A DNA stretch of 64,000 bases from Rheinheimera faecalis (GTDB taxonomy: Bacteria > Pseudomonadota > Gammaproteobacteria > Enterobacterales > Alteromonadaceae): NCBI RefSeq assembly GCF_021290965.1, contig NZ_JAJOYT010000015.1:1-64000 (forward strand), in the 5' to 3' direction. Below are positions 1 to 7,550 of this stretch, in pieces. Numbering within the stretch: the first letter of the stretch is position 1; each line of letters begins with the position of its first letter. Both the position numbers and the translations under genes were made by a program. The notes under the pieces were generated by a model that made no database searches, had not been told where the DNA came from, and saw only the letters and a list, made by a program, of their open reading frames with translations.

Positions 1-228
1 ACGCTTCGCGTTGTTCAAAAATATTCCAGATTTTTTTGTATTCGCCGCCATCCATGGCGCTCACCCTGTCGGGCCAACGCTTCGCGTTGTTCAAAAATAT
101 TCCAGATTTTTTTGTATTCGCCGCCATCCATGGCGCTCACCCTGTCGGGCCAACGCTACGCGTTGTTCAAAAAAATTCCAGATTTTTTTGTACTCGCCGT
201 CATCAATAGCACTTATCCTGTCGGACCA
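1..228. repeat. Three tandem 76-bp repeats at the left edge
   Basis: Units lie at 1-76, 77-152 and 153-228. Units 1 and 2 appear identical; unit 3 has diverged, mostly in its second half. Each unit begins ACGCTWCGCGTTGTTCAAAA and ends CCTGTCGGRCCA. The first two carry the inverted repeat GCCAT-CC-ATGGC. Because 76 is not a multiple of three, the open frames across the array are read in a shifted frame in each unit and do not look like a protein repeat. There is no spacer, so this is not CRISPR. The array probably continues to the left of the window. Confidence 0.9.
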
Positions 229-426
229 TCGTCACTTTGTTTCGATGTTAACAATTGCTCCGGACAATTGTTTGTGTCCAAAATTTGGAAGGCTGTCTGG
301 CGACAGCAGTTCAGTTGGTTGCTTGCACTCCTTCACATACTTCTGTTTTTTCTGACCTTTTTGCCCTTTAGCTGTGTTTACCGTATTAGAATGCATCATC
401 ATGCCTCTACTGATGCCGGAGCCTTT
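229..426 (+). promoter_or_regulatory. Intergenic region with an 8-bp inverted repeat upstream of the YdgJ-like gene
   Basis: This is non-coding sequence before the first gene. It contains the inverted repeat AACAATTG-N7-CAATTGTT at 250-272, which could be an operator, and a short hairpin CTGTC-tggc-GACAG near 293-306. No convincing -35/-10 pair was identified. The operator role is only a guess from the symmetry. Confidence 0.3.
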
Positions 427-1446
427 ATGATCAAAACTGCCGTTATAGGCTATGGCTTGTCAGCCAAAACCTTTCATTTGCCTTTTATTTTGCTACAACC
501 AGAGCTCGAGCTGATGGCGATCAGCAGTAGTCAGCCCGAATTGCGGCTGGATTATCCGGATATAAAGCATTACCAAAATGCTGATGAGCTTATCCGTCTC
601 TCTGATGCAGAGCTTGTAGTCATCACCTCACCCAATGACAGTCATTACCCGCTGGCAAAACAAGCTTTGCTGGCAGGAAAACATGTGCTGGTAGAAAAAC
701 CTTTTGTGTTGACGGAGGCGGAGGGGTGGGAGCTGTTTGAGCTGGCTGAGCAACAACAACGCCAGCTTTTTGTTTACCATAACAGGCGTTTTGACGGTGA
801 CTTTCTGACGCTACAGCAGTTGCTTGAGTCTGGTGAACTTGGAGCTATCCGTTATTTTGAATCGCACTTTGACCGTTTCCGGCCTGTGCCAAGGCAACGC
901 TGGCGTGAACTGCAAGGAGAAGGGACCGGGATTTTATACGACCTGGGGCCACATTTGATTGATCAGTCCATCGCCTTATTTGGTGCACCAGAAGCATTAA
1001 CGGCACGCTGTCGCGCTTTACGTCAGGGCAGTGACACTGTGGACTATTTCCATTTGATGTTGCACTACACTGACAAAGAAGTTGTGCTGCATTCCAGTCC
1101 TTTTTGTGCGCTGCCAACCACTCGTTTTATTTTGCAGGGTGATTTGGGTTGTTATCATAAAACAGGCTTGGATCCGCAGGAAGATGCGTTAAGAGCAGGT
1201 CAAAAACCTGTCGGCGTAGATTGGGGATTGGAGCCTGAAGCTATGTATGGGGTAGTGGCTAACGCCGATGGCCAAAAAACTTATCCAACTTTAGCTGGTA
1301 ATTATCAGCTGTTTTACCAGCAATTGGTGGCCGCTTTACAACATGGAAAAACCAGCCCTGTTTCTGCAACCGAAGCTTTGCAAGGCATTCGGCTGATAGA
1401 ACTAGCGCTGCAAAGTCAGCAGCGTGGCTGCACAGTGGAGTTCTGA
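427..1446 (+). CDS. ydgJ: Gfo/Idh/MocA-family oxidoreductase, YdgJ-like
   Basis: This is a predicted NAD(P)-dependent dehydrogenase of a sugar or polyol, cytoplasmic, 339 aa. The N-terminal Rossmann motif is at residues 7-16 (VIGYGLSAKT) and the family EKPF motif at about 90-93. The central stretch FESHFDRFRP and the DLGPHLIDQ motif are characteristic of the E. coli YdgJ / scyllo-inositol dehydrogenase-like branch. The ATG at 427 is chosen because GGAG lies five bases upstream and it begins exactly where family proteins begin; the frame stays open further left but that part has no family similarity. The next gene starts three bases after the stop, so the two may be co-transcribed. The substrate cannot be told from the sequence. 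Confidence 0.85.
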   Translation: MIKTAVIGYGLSAKTFHLPFILLQPELELMAISSSQPELRLDYPDIKHYQNADELIRLSDAELVVITSPNDSHYPLAKQALLAGKHVLVEKPFVLTEAEGWELFELAEQQQRQLFVYHNRRFDGDFLTLQQLLESGELGAIRYFESHFDRFRPVPRQRWRELQGEGTGILYDLGPHLIDQSIALFGAPEALTARCRALRQGSDTVDYFHLMLHYTDKEVVLHSSPFCALPTTRFILQGDLGCYHKTGLDPQEDALRAGQKPVGVDWGLEPEAMYGVVANADGQKTYPTLAGNYQLFYQQLVAALQHGKTSPVSATEALQGIRLIELALQSQQRGCTVEF

Positions 1447-1449
1447 AGG

Positions 1450-2631
1450 ATGTTCTCTGCTGCAGCCAAACAGCTGGTCTCTGGCGCTCTGTTGTGTTGT
1501 GTTTTTTTTCCTGTGTTGGCACAGAGCCAGCAGGCACCACAGACTAAGCTCCAGGTGAGTGCTGCGTCCGATACTTTTTTTCCGCAGCAAAAGCCAGCAG
1601 AGCAAGGGTTGAATGAGCAGGTGTTGCAACAACTTTTGCTGCAAATTCAGAATAAAACCAAGCCCGGTTATCAGCAGGTGCATAGCCTGCTGTTGTATAA
1701 ATCCGGCGCTTTGGTGGTTGAGCACTACCAAAAAGGCAATAACGACTTTATCAACTTTGAACAGGGGATAAAGTTGGTCAAAGGTCAGCAGGATTTTGTC
1801 TGGTCTATTGATCAACCTCATTATGTTGCTTCAGTGACAAAAGCTGTGACGGCCACCTTAACGGGAATCGCTTTACGGCAGACAGGTTTGACTGTCGACA
1901 GCACTTTGGCCCAGCTGTTACCACAGCATCCGATGATCAAAGCTGATCCGCTAAAAGCCAGTATTAGCCTGCATCAGTTATTGTCCATGCAAGCAGGTTT
2001 TGTCTGGGATGAATGGACAGGCGATGATTTAGTAAAACTGTGGCAACAGCAAAATTTTGTGAATTACCTGCTGCAACAACCTAATACCGGGCCAGGCAAA
2101 AGCTGGGTTTACAACAGTGCTTTACCCAATCTGGTATTACGCCTGATACAGCGTGAGCTAAAGCAGCCGTTGCAGCCTTGGGCTAAACAGCAGCTGTTTG
2201 ATAAATTAGGATTTAGCCAGTATCGCTGGGACACTCAGCCCGATGGTGTACCTGAAGGCTCGGCTCGTTTATGGCTGAGGCCCCGCGATATGCTCAAATT
2301 AGGAGTTCTGTATTTGCAGCAAGGCCAGTGGCAAGGTGAACAGTTGCTACCCTCTGGCTGGGTGCAACAAATGACCAGCCGTCAGGCCGGAAGCTCAGCT
2401 GGCGATTATGGCTATTATTTCTGGCTACGAAAGCAGGACGGAGTCTCTTATTACACAGCAGAAGGCGATGGTGGTCAGTACATTGCAGTATTTCCAACTC
2501 TGGATATGGTGCTGGTGCTGACACAAGGCAATTACCTGCAATGGCCTGTCTATAAAGCCCAGGCCGATCGTATTATTCAGCAGTTGATTTTAAGTACCCA
2601 AGCTCAGCCTGCGGATAAAACCGGTGGCTGA
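1450..2631 (+). CDS. Serine hydrolase of the beta-lactamase / class C PBP family
   Basis: This is a predicted exported serine hydrolase, 393 aa. A hydrophobic signal peptide occupies about residues 1-25, ending VLA-QSQQ. The catalytic SxxK motif is SVTK at about 128-131, and a YNS motif (YxN-type general base) lies near 221-223, the layout of AmpC-like esterases, DD-peptidases and beta-lactamase-related proteins. The C-terminal part has the GDGGQY stretch that takes the place of the KTG box in this family. It follows the oxidoreductase after 3 nt and its 3' end overlaps the convergent GH16 gene by 28 nt. Whether it acts on esters, peptides or beta-lactams is unknown. Confidence 0.8.
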   Translation: MFSAAAKQLVSGALLCCVFFPVLAQSQQAPQTKLQVSAASDTFFPQQKPAEQGLNEQVLQQLLLQIQNKTKPGYQQVHSLLLYKSGALVVEHYQKGNNDFINFEQGIKLVKGQQDFVWSIDQPHYVASVTKAVTATLTGIALRQTGLTVDSTLAQLLPQHPMIKADPLKASISLHQLLSMQAGFVWDEWTGDDLVKLWQQQNFVNYLLQQPNTGPGKSWVYNSALPNLVLRLIQRELKQPLQPWAKQQLFDKLGFSQYRWDTQPDGVPEGSARLWLRPRDMLKLGVLYLQQGQWQGEQLLPSGWVQQMTSRQAGSSAGDYGYYFWLRKQDGVSYYTAEGDGGQYIAVFPTLDMVLVLTQGNYLQWPVYKAQADRIIQQLILSTQAQPADKTGG

Positions 2632-3656
2632 TACCCCGGAACCTGTGTTGCCGCAGCGCTTTTCGTACCACAGCCTTTGCCATCTGGTGTGTCAGTTGGG
2701 CATTGGTAAACCCGCACATAATCGACTTGCATCTGTTGTGGCCAGATGCCCAGATCCACCCCTTTTTCATTGACGTTTTCCGGCCAGTTGCCACCTACGG
2801 CCAGATTCAGCAGTAAATGAAAAGGCTGATCAAAAGGTGCTGCACCAGCAGCTTGCTGCCAGGCCCCGTCTTTAGATAAAGACTGACTATACCAGCCTTG
2901 TTGGGTCTGAGTGGCGTAATGCACGTTATCGATATACCAGCGAATTTCTCCTTCTTCCCATTCCAGCGCGTAAACATGAAATTGTTCAGTGGGCTTAAAG
3001 TGGCTGGCTTTATAGCTGGTGCCTGAATAGAGATTGCCCGGAGGCTGCCTGCCATAATGCAAAGTGCCATGCACCCGCTGCTCGCTTTGGCCCGGAGCCG
3101 TTATATCATCGGTGATAGTGCCAAGATTCACCGCTTCCATAATGTCAATTTCACCGGAAGAAGCCCAACCACCATAACGCCACTCTGTAGGTAACATCCA
3201 GATGGCAGGCCAGCTGCCTTGTCCTGATGGCAATTTAGCTTTGATTTCAAAGCGACCATAAGTCCAGTCCCCTTTACCTTTGCTGCGAAGGCGTGCTGAA
3301 GTAAATTCACGCTGAGTGGTGATGTTTGGATCGTAGTGGGCTGTATAGTCCTGAGCCGCAGGGCCTGAGAAGTTTTCTTTGAGCGCTGTGATGGTGAGTA
3401 CGCCGTCTTTGACCCTGGCGTTTTCAACTCTGTTGGTATAACACTGACGTTCGTTATTACCGCCCCCGGCGCAGTTCACTTCAAAGCTCCATTTGTTTAA
3501 ATCGAGCTGATGGCCGGAGAACTCATCTTGCCAGACTAATTGCCATTGCGGATTGTCAGCTGTCGAAGTTGCTTTTGCTGAGTCGCTGGTGCCGCAGCCG
3601 CCCAACAACACAGCAGCGACAGGGCTTACAACATAATAAGAAATTTTGCAGTGCAT
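2604..3656 (-). CDS. Glycoside hydrolase family 16 lipoprotein (laminarinase/beta-glucanase type)
   Basis: This is an endo-acting beta-glucanase-type enzyme, 350 aa, predicted to be attached to the envelope as a lipoprotein: the signal peptide ends in the lipobox LLGGC at about residues 17-21. The GH16 catalytic signature ExDxxE is visible as GEIDIMEA near residues 167-174, giving nucleophile and acid/base glutamates. Substrate-side motifs such as WPAIWMLP and the C-terminal YVRVYQ strand also fit the laminarinase branch. Likely substrates are beta-1,3 or mixed-linkage glucans, but porphyran- or agar-type specificity cannot be excluded by eye. It is convergent with the serine hydrolase, overlapping it by 28 nt, so neither has room for its own terminator there. 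Confidence 0.9.
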   Translation of the reverse strand: MHCKISYYVVSPVAAVLLGGCGTSDSAKATSTADNPQWQLVWQDEFSGHQLDLNKWSFEVNCAGGGNNERQCYTNRVENARVKDGVLTITALKENFSGPAAQDYTAHYDPNITTQREFTSARLRSKGKGDWTYGRFEIKAKLPSGQGSWPAIWMLPTEWRYGGWASSGEIDIMEAVNLGTITDDITAPGQSEQRVHGTLHYGRQPPGNLYSGTSYKASHFKPTEQFHVYALEWEEGEIRWYIDNVHYATQTQQGWYSQSLSKDGAWQQAAGAAPFDQPFHLLLNLAVGGNWPENVNEKGVDLGIWPQQMQVDYVRVYQCPTDTPDGKGCGTKSAAATQVPGYQPPVLSAG

Positions 3657-3752
3657 CCGTCCAACCTTGTAGATCTGAAAGTGCTTTCATCTATAGCAGA
3701 ATCTGACGGGCTGACAAGTAGTCTGTGAGGTTTGTAATTGAATTGGACCGGG

Positions 3753-4928
3753 TTAACTGATCACGGCAGGGCAGGCTTTATTACGACCTTCGGCTTTCGC
3801 TTTGTACATTGCATGGTCTGCTAATGTCAGCAGATGCTCGGCTTTGGCGCCAGGGTACACAGTGATGTAGCCCAGACTGGCGCTGAGTTCTATCGGCTGG
3901 TTTTGCCAAATCAACTGGCAGCCAGCAAGAGTGATCCGGATTTTTTCGGCGATCAGAGGAAGCTCTGTTGCGGTAACGCCTGGGAATAACAATAAAAACT
4001 CTTCGCCACCATATCGGCTGACTAAGTCCTGAGTGCGCACTACAGCAGATAAGGTGGTAGCGCATCGACGCAAGGCTGCGTCTCCGGCGTCATGGCCTAA
4101 ACTGTCATTAATCAGTTTGAAGTGGTCCAAATCCAGCAAAATCAGGCTGTAACTTTGTTGCTGTTTTTGCCACTGCTCATGCATTTCCTGCAGTTTTTTT
4201 AATACTGCTCTTCTGTTCCACAAGCCTGTCAGTTGATCCCGCTCAGCAAACTGACGGATTTTTGCAACCAGGCGGGCTAAAGCTCCGCCGATCATCACTA
4301 TATTAATGGTTAATGTCAGGATGACGCAGAACCATAAAAAGGGCATAGCTTCTGCTGTATATGTGGCAACAAAGCTGTCAGCATGAGTTTCTGGCCAGAG
4401 CAAAATCAGGGTCCTGGCGAAAAAAACAGCAGTTGCAATAAACAGAGGTGCAGACATCAGACAAGCAGCGGCAATACCAAAATCCTTTTGTATGGCCTGA
4501 AAATTATGTTGGCTGGCTGAAAATAAAAATATAGTGGCAGTGACTGAAAACACCACACCCAAAAAAATCGGATCCAGTTGTTGTAAATGGCCAGTAAGCA
4601 TCAGCAGGCAGGTGAAGAGTAAAATCAGACCATCACGTTTCACACTTGAATGCAGTTTAAATAACTCTTGAATACCCCAGCCAATCAGCATAAAGCTGGA
4701 CAATATGGCGATGTCGGCAAGTAACCAGTTCAGAAAACTGACGTTTGATGTGTGTACAGTGAGTAAGTAGATACCGGCGCTTAACGACATATTGGCGAAA
4801 AAAAAGCGAATACTGGCTTTAGGCGCTATACGCAATGGCCTTGCCATAAAACCCCAGGCGACACCTGCGACCAGAGCTAACAACAAGATAAAAGAGATCA
4901 GAAGTTCTGATCCAGGATGACTATTCAT
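3753..4928 (-). CDS. Membrane diguanylate cyclase (GGDEF domain)
   Basis: This is a predicted inner-membrane enzyme making cyclic di-GMP from two GTP, 391 aa. Residues 1 to about 220 are a hydrophobic region with roughly seven membrane segments and no recognised sensor domain. The GGDEF domain follows, with the active-site motif as RYGGEEF and an RxxD inhibitory site (RTQD) five residues before it, so both activity and product inhibition are expected. The start is the ATG at 4928. An HD-GYP phosphodiesterase gene lies 233 bp upstream on the same strand, so synthesis and breakdown of the same signal are encoded side by side. Confidence 0.9.
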   Translation of the reverse strand: MNSHPGSELLISFILLLALVAGVAWGFMARPLRIAPKASIRFFFANMSLSAGIYLLTVHTSNVSFLNWLLADIAILSSFMLIGWGIQELFKLHSSVKRDGLILLFTCLLMLTGHLQQLDPIFLGVVFSVTATIFLFSASQHNFQAIQKDFGIAAACLMSAPLFIATAVFFARTLILLWPETHADSFVATYTAEAMPFLWFCVILTLTINIVMIGGALARLVAKIRQFAERDQLTGLWNRRAVLKKLQEMHEQWQKQQQSYSLILLDLDHFKLINDSLGHDAGDAALRRCATTLSAVVRTQDLVSRYGGEEFLLLFPGVTATELPLIAEKIRITLAGCQLIWQNQPIELSASLGYITVYPGAKAEHLLTLADHAMYKAKAEGRNKACPAVIS

Positions 4929-5161
4929 AAATTTTTAGTTCTGTCCGGCGGGCAATAAAACCACTTTATTGAGCGCTTTAAGTCGTCTGCGAAAGGCAGT
5001 GTAAAAATTCAGCGTACTACATCCTGACAGCTGATCATTGATTTGTATACAGAAGTAAAACAGCGGTTTACAACTGGTCGGACATTATAAAGCTAAACAG
5101 GGTATTCACGTAGCAAAAAATGCCACAATTTTAGCCAATATCCAGAAGCATTTGACCTGAC

Positions 5162-6415
5162 TCAGTTTTTTTGTTGCACAAAATAACTGACTTGAGCCCT
5201 TGGGTTTAAATAGGCAAAAACCTCAGGTGGCAAGGCTTTGGGTTTAATCACTTTTTCAATCGAAAGTTTATTGGCTTCTAAAGTGACTATGGCCGCTTCA
5301 AGCCGCGGTACATCTGCATCATAAATCAGTACGTTAGGGTAGAGCATAGCGTCGGAGTTAACCGCCATGACGATGCCCACTCTTTTATCCGACAGCATCA
5401 CCACAGTACCTGGTGGATAAATCCCCATCATCTTAATCATGACTTTCATTTCCAGATCGCCCAGTTTGCCTTTCATGGTTTTAAACATCACAGATAAAGC
5501 ATGATGAGGAGAACGGGCCTGTGTCATATCTGCCGGATGACAGAGGTTATCAAATTCATTTACTACAGCGACAATTCGGGCCAACTTGTTAATGGCATCC
5601 GCTTTTAAACCTGCCGGATAACCGCTACCGTCCAGATACTCATGATGCTGCTCTACTATAGCTTTGGCTTCAGCTGGGAATTGTTGGGTCAGGCCAAGCA
5701 GCTCCAATCCAAGTTTTGGATGAAGTTTGATAAAGTTTTGCTCAGGCGTTGTTAAGGCTGTGGTTTTTCGAAGGATCTGGCTCGGGATTTTCAACTTACC
5801 TATGTCATGGAACATGGCACCTAAACCGACCCATTTCACTTCATCTGCGCTGTATTTTAAGTTTTTTGCCAGCATCATCGCCAGGATAGACACGTTTAGT
5901 ACATGAAAGTACATCGACTCCTGCTCTTTACCCGCTTGTGAAATCAGATGCAATACCAGTGCATCTTCACTCAGAATAGTGTCGGCCAGATTGCTGATCA
6001 GTTGGGTTGCATCTTCAATTGCGTTAAGTGGACGGCCCTGAACTTTGGTCATCAGATTGCGGACTTGCGCCATGGACTGGGCAAAAGCTTTTTCGGTTTT
6101 TTGCAGCTCGCGTCGGTGTGCTTTGGCTTGCTCTATCCGTTGTTCTTTATCCAGTTGCATTTGAGTACGCAACTGCACATCTTCTAAACCTTGTGTAACA
6201 GAGCAGTCTGTGGTGTCCGTTGAGGTATCAAGAATAACCGAGCTGCGCTCCGGATAAAAATAGACATAATCCAGCTCAAGCGACTGAATAATACGGATCT
6301 GCTGCACTGATTCCACGACCAGTTTATTGGTCAGAAAAGGATGCTTCATCCAACCTACAGGCAACTTAATGGCATAACCCAACTTAATATCTTTTGGCGC
6401 TATCTTTACTGGCAA
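5162..6415 (-). CDS. HD-GYP domain phosphodiesterase with N-terminal DUF3391
   Basis: This is a predicted cyclic di-GMP phosphodiesterase, 417 aa, cytoplasmic (no membrane segment seen). The first 130 or so residues match the DUF3391 type that often precedes HD-GYP domains. The HD-GYP core shows the metal-binding HDIGK motif and then HHEYLDGSGYPAGL, which carries the complete GYP signature, so it should be catalytically competent. It is transcribed in the same direction as the downstream diguanylate cyclase and divergently from moeB. Confidence 0.9.
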   Translation of the reverse strand: MPVKIAPKDIKLGYAIKLPVGWMKHPFLTNKLVVESVQQIRIIQSLELDYVYFYPERSSVILDTSTDTTDCSVTQGLEDVQLRTQMQLDKEQRIEQAKAHRRELQKTEKAFAQSMAQVRNLMTKVQGRPLNAIEDATQLISNLADTILSEDALVLHLISQAGKEQESMYFHVLNVSILAMMLAKNLKYSADEVKWVGLGAMFHDIGKLKIPSQILRKTTALTTPEQNFIKLHPKLGLELLGLTQQFPAEAKAIVEQHHEYLDGSGYPAGLKADAINKLARIVAVVNEFDNLCHPADMTQARSPHHALSVMFKTMKGKLGDLEMKVMIKMMGIYPPGTVVMLSDKRVGIVMAVNSDAMLYPNVLIYDADVPRLEAAIVTLEANKLSIEKVIKPKALPPEVFAYLNPRAQVSYFVQQKN

Positions 6416-6587
6416 TTGAACAACAACCTCTGCTGAGTAGTTAATCCGGACGCTCTACCGGCGGCTTTATAATAGAGAACAGTATCAAAGGCAATATAGG
6501 ATTACAGTTTTTATCACTTTCATGTGCTGGCACAATAAATGCTCAAATTTTTGGGAAGTTCAGATCTCAGGTTTTAAGGCGTTACCT

Positions 6588-7328
6588 ATGGCAGAGCAAT
6601 TAAGGTATAGCAGGCATTTTCTGCTGTCGCAGTGGGACGAAGATTGTCAGCAGCAGCTGGAGGAAAAAAAAGTTCTGCTGGTCGGCCTGGGTGGTGTCGG
6701 TTCTGCCGCTGCACCTTATCTGGTGAGCTCTGGTCTTGGTCACTTAACATTGGTGGATTTTGACCAGGTCAGCTTAAGTAATTTGCCGCGCCAGTTGTTG
6801 TATCAGGATGCCGATCTGGGGTTGGCTAAAGCAGCAGTGGCAGAGCGAAAACTGCAGCTGGTTAACCCAGGTTGTATGCTGCAAAGCTGGCATGAACAAG
6901 TCACGGCTGATAGCCTGAATCACAGGCTGGCTGATTTTGATTTGGTTTTTGATTGCACCGATAACCTGAATAGCCGCCAGCAGTTACAGCTGGCCTGTTA
7001 TCAGCAACAGAAACCTTTACTCACTGCGGCTGCTGTGCGGCTGGAGGGTCAAATCAGTTATTTTCCTGTCTCTGCCACAGGTCCTTGTTATTGTTGTTAC
7101 AGCAGTGCTTTGGCACAGCAGGAATTTAGTTGTCTGGATCAGGGCGTATTATCGCCTTTGGTCGGAGTGATTGGTAGTTTAGCTGCGTTGGAAGCGGTAA
7201 AAATTCTGGCTGGTTTAGGTTCTGAGTTGGCCGGACAGCTCTGGTGTTTTGATGCGTTGTTTAGTCAGTGGCAACAGGTACAAATTATTAAAAATCCGCA
7301 TTGTCCTGTTTGTTCTGCTGCACTTTAA
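6588..7328 (+). CDS. moeB: Molybdopterin-synthase adenylyltransferase MoeB (ThiF/HesA family)
   Basis: MoeB adenylates the C-terminal glycine of MoaD so that it can be thiolated for molybdopterin synthesis. The protein has 246 aa from the chosen start. LRYSRHFLL near the N terminus, the nucleotide loop GLGGVGSA at 33-40, and two zinc-binding CxxC pairs (CYCC and the C-terminal CPVC) are all present. The ATG at 6588 is preferred because AAGG lies eight bases upstream and the protein then starts like MoeB; an in-frame ATG at 6522 would add 22 residues without family character. It lies 222 bp before nasA, and its partner MoaD is encoded at 14178-14426. Confidence 0.88.
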   Translation: MAEQLRYSRHFLLSQWDEDCQQQLEEKKVLLVGLGGVGSAAAPYLVSSGLGHLTLVDFDQVSLSNLPRQLLYQDADLGLAKAAVAERKLQLVNPGCMLQSWHEQVTADSLNHRLADFDLVFDCTDNLNSRQQLQLACYQQQKPLLTAAAVRLEGQISYFPVSATGPCYCCYSSALAQQEFSCLDQGVLSPLVGVIGSLAALEAVKILAGLGSELAGQLWCFDALFSQWQQVQIIKNPHCPVCSAAL

Positions 7329-7439
7329 GTCCGATAGCACTGCACTTTTTTAGGTCAGTCTGCACCAGAATCATGCCCTTTTCCCAGCAGCCCTCTGTGC
7401 TATCCGGCTGCAACCAGCCAAAAGTCAGCAGACAGGGGT

Positions 7440-7455
7440 TGGCATCGGCTTTGCT
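7440..7455 (+). promoter_or_regulatory. Sigma-54 (-24/-12) promoter element upstream of nasA
   Basis: The sequence TGGCAT-N5-TTGCT has the -24 GG at 7441-7442 and the -12 GC at 7453-7454 with the required ten-base gap, close to the consensus TGGCAC-N5-TTGCA. The transcript would begin near 7466, just before the attenuator hairpins. Nas operons of other Proteobacteria are known to use NtrC and sigma-54. A TGCACCA motif near 7360 could be an NtrC half-site, but no full site was found. Confidence 0.6.
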
Positions 7456-7473
7456 TACTCTTTCAACAACATT

Positions 7474-7532
7474 ATGGGCAAAGGCGCTCGTCTTACTGCT
7501 TCTTCTTCGGGAAGCAGGGACGGGCGTTTTTT
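7474..7532 (+). terminator. Leader attenuator of nasA: ANTAR-type hexaloop hairpin overlapping an intrinsic terminator
   Basis: The antiterminator candidate is ATGGGC-[AAAGGC]-GCTCGT (7474-7491): a six-pair stem with a six-base loop that has A at position 1 and G at position 4, as described for ANTAR-protein targets. Its 3' arm lies inside the 5' arm of a strong terminator: CGCTCGTC (7485-7492) pairs with GACGGGCG (7519-7526), the inner stem CTGCTTC/GAAGCAG stacks on it, and a run of six T follows (7527-7532). The two folds exclude each other. The nasA ribosome binding site (GAGGA) begins only a few bases beyond the T run, so the terminator controls nasA itself. Confidence 0.8.
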
Positions 7533-7550
7533 ATTGGAAGAGGAAAAGAC

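Noticed and set aside
1-228. CRISPR array
   Set aside because: The units are contiguous direct repeats of 76 bp with no unique spacers and no cas genes nearby.
11-426. Open reading frames across the 76-bp repeats
   Set aside because: The repeat period shifts the frame in each unit, there is no RBS, and the translated parts do not repeat. They are by-products of the array.
6468-6473. TATAAT as a -10 box for moeB
   Set aside because: No acceptable -35 hexamer lies 16-18 bases upstream, so a promoter call was not supported.
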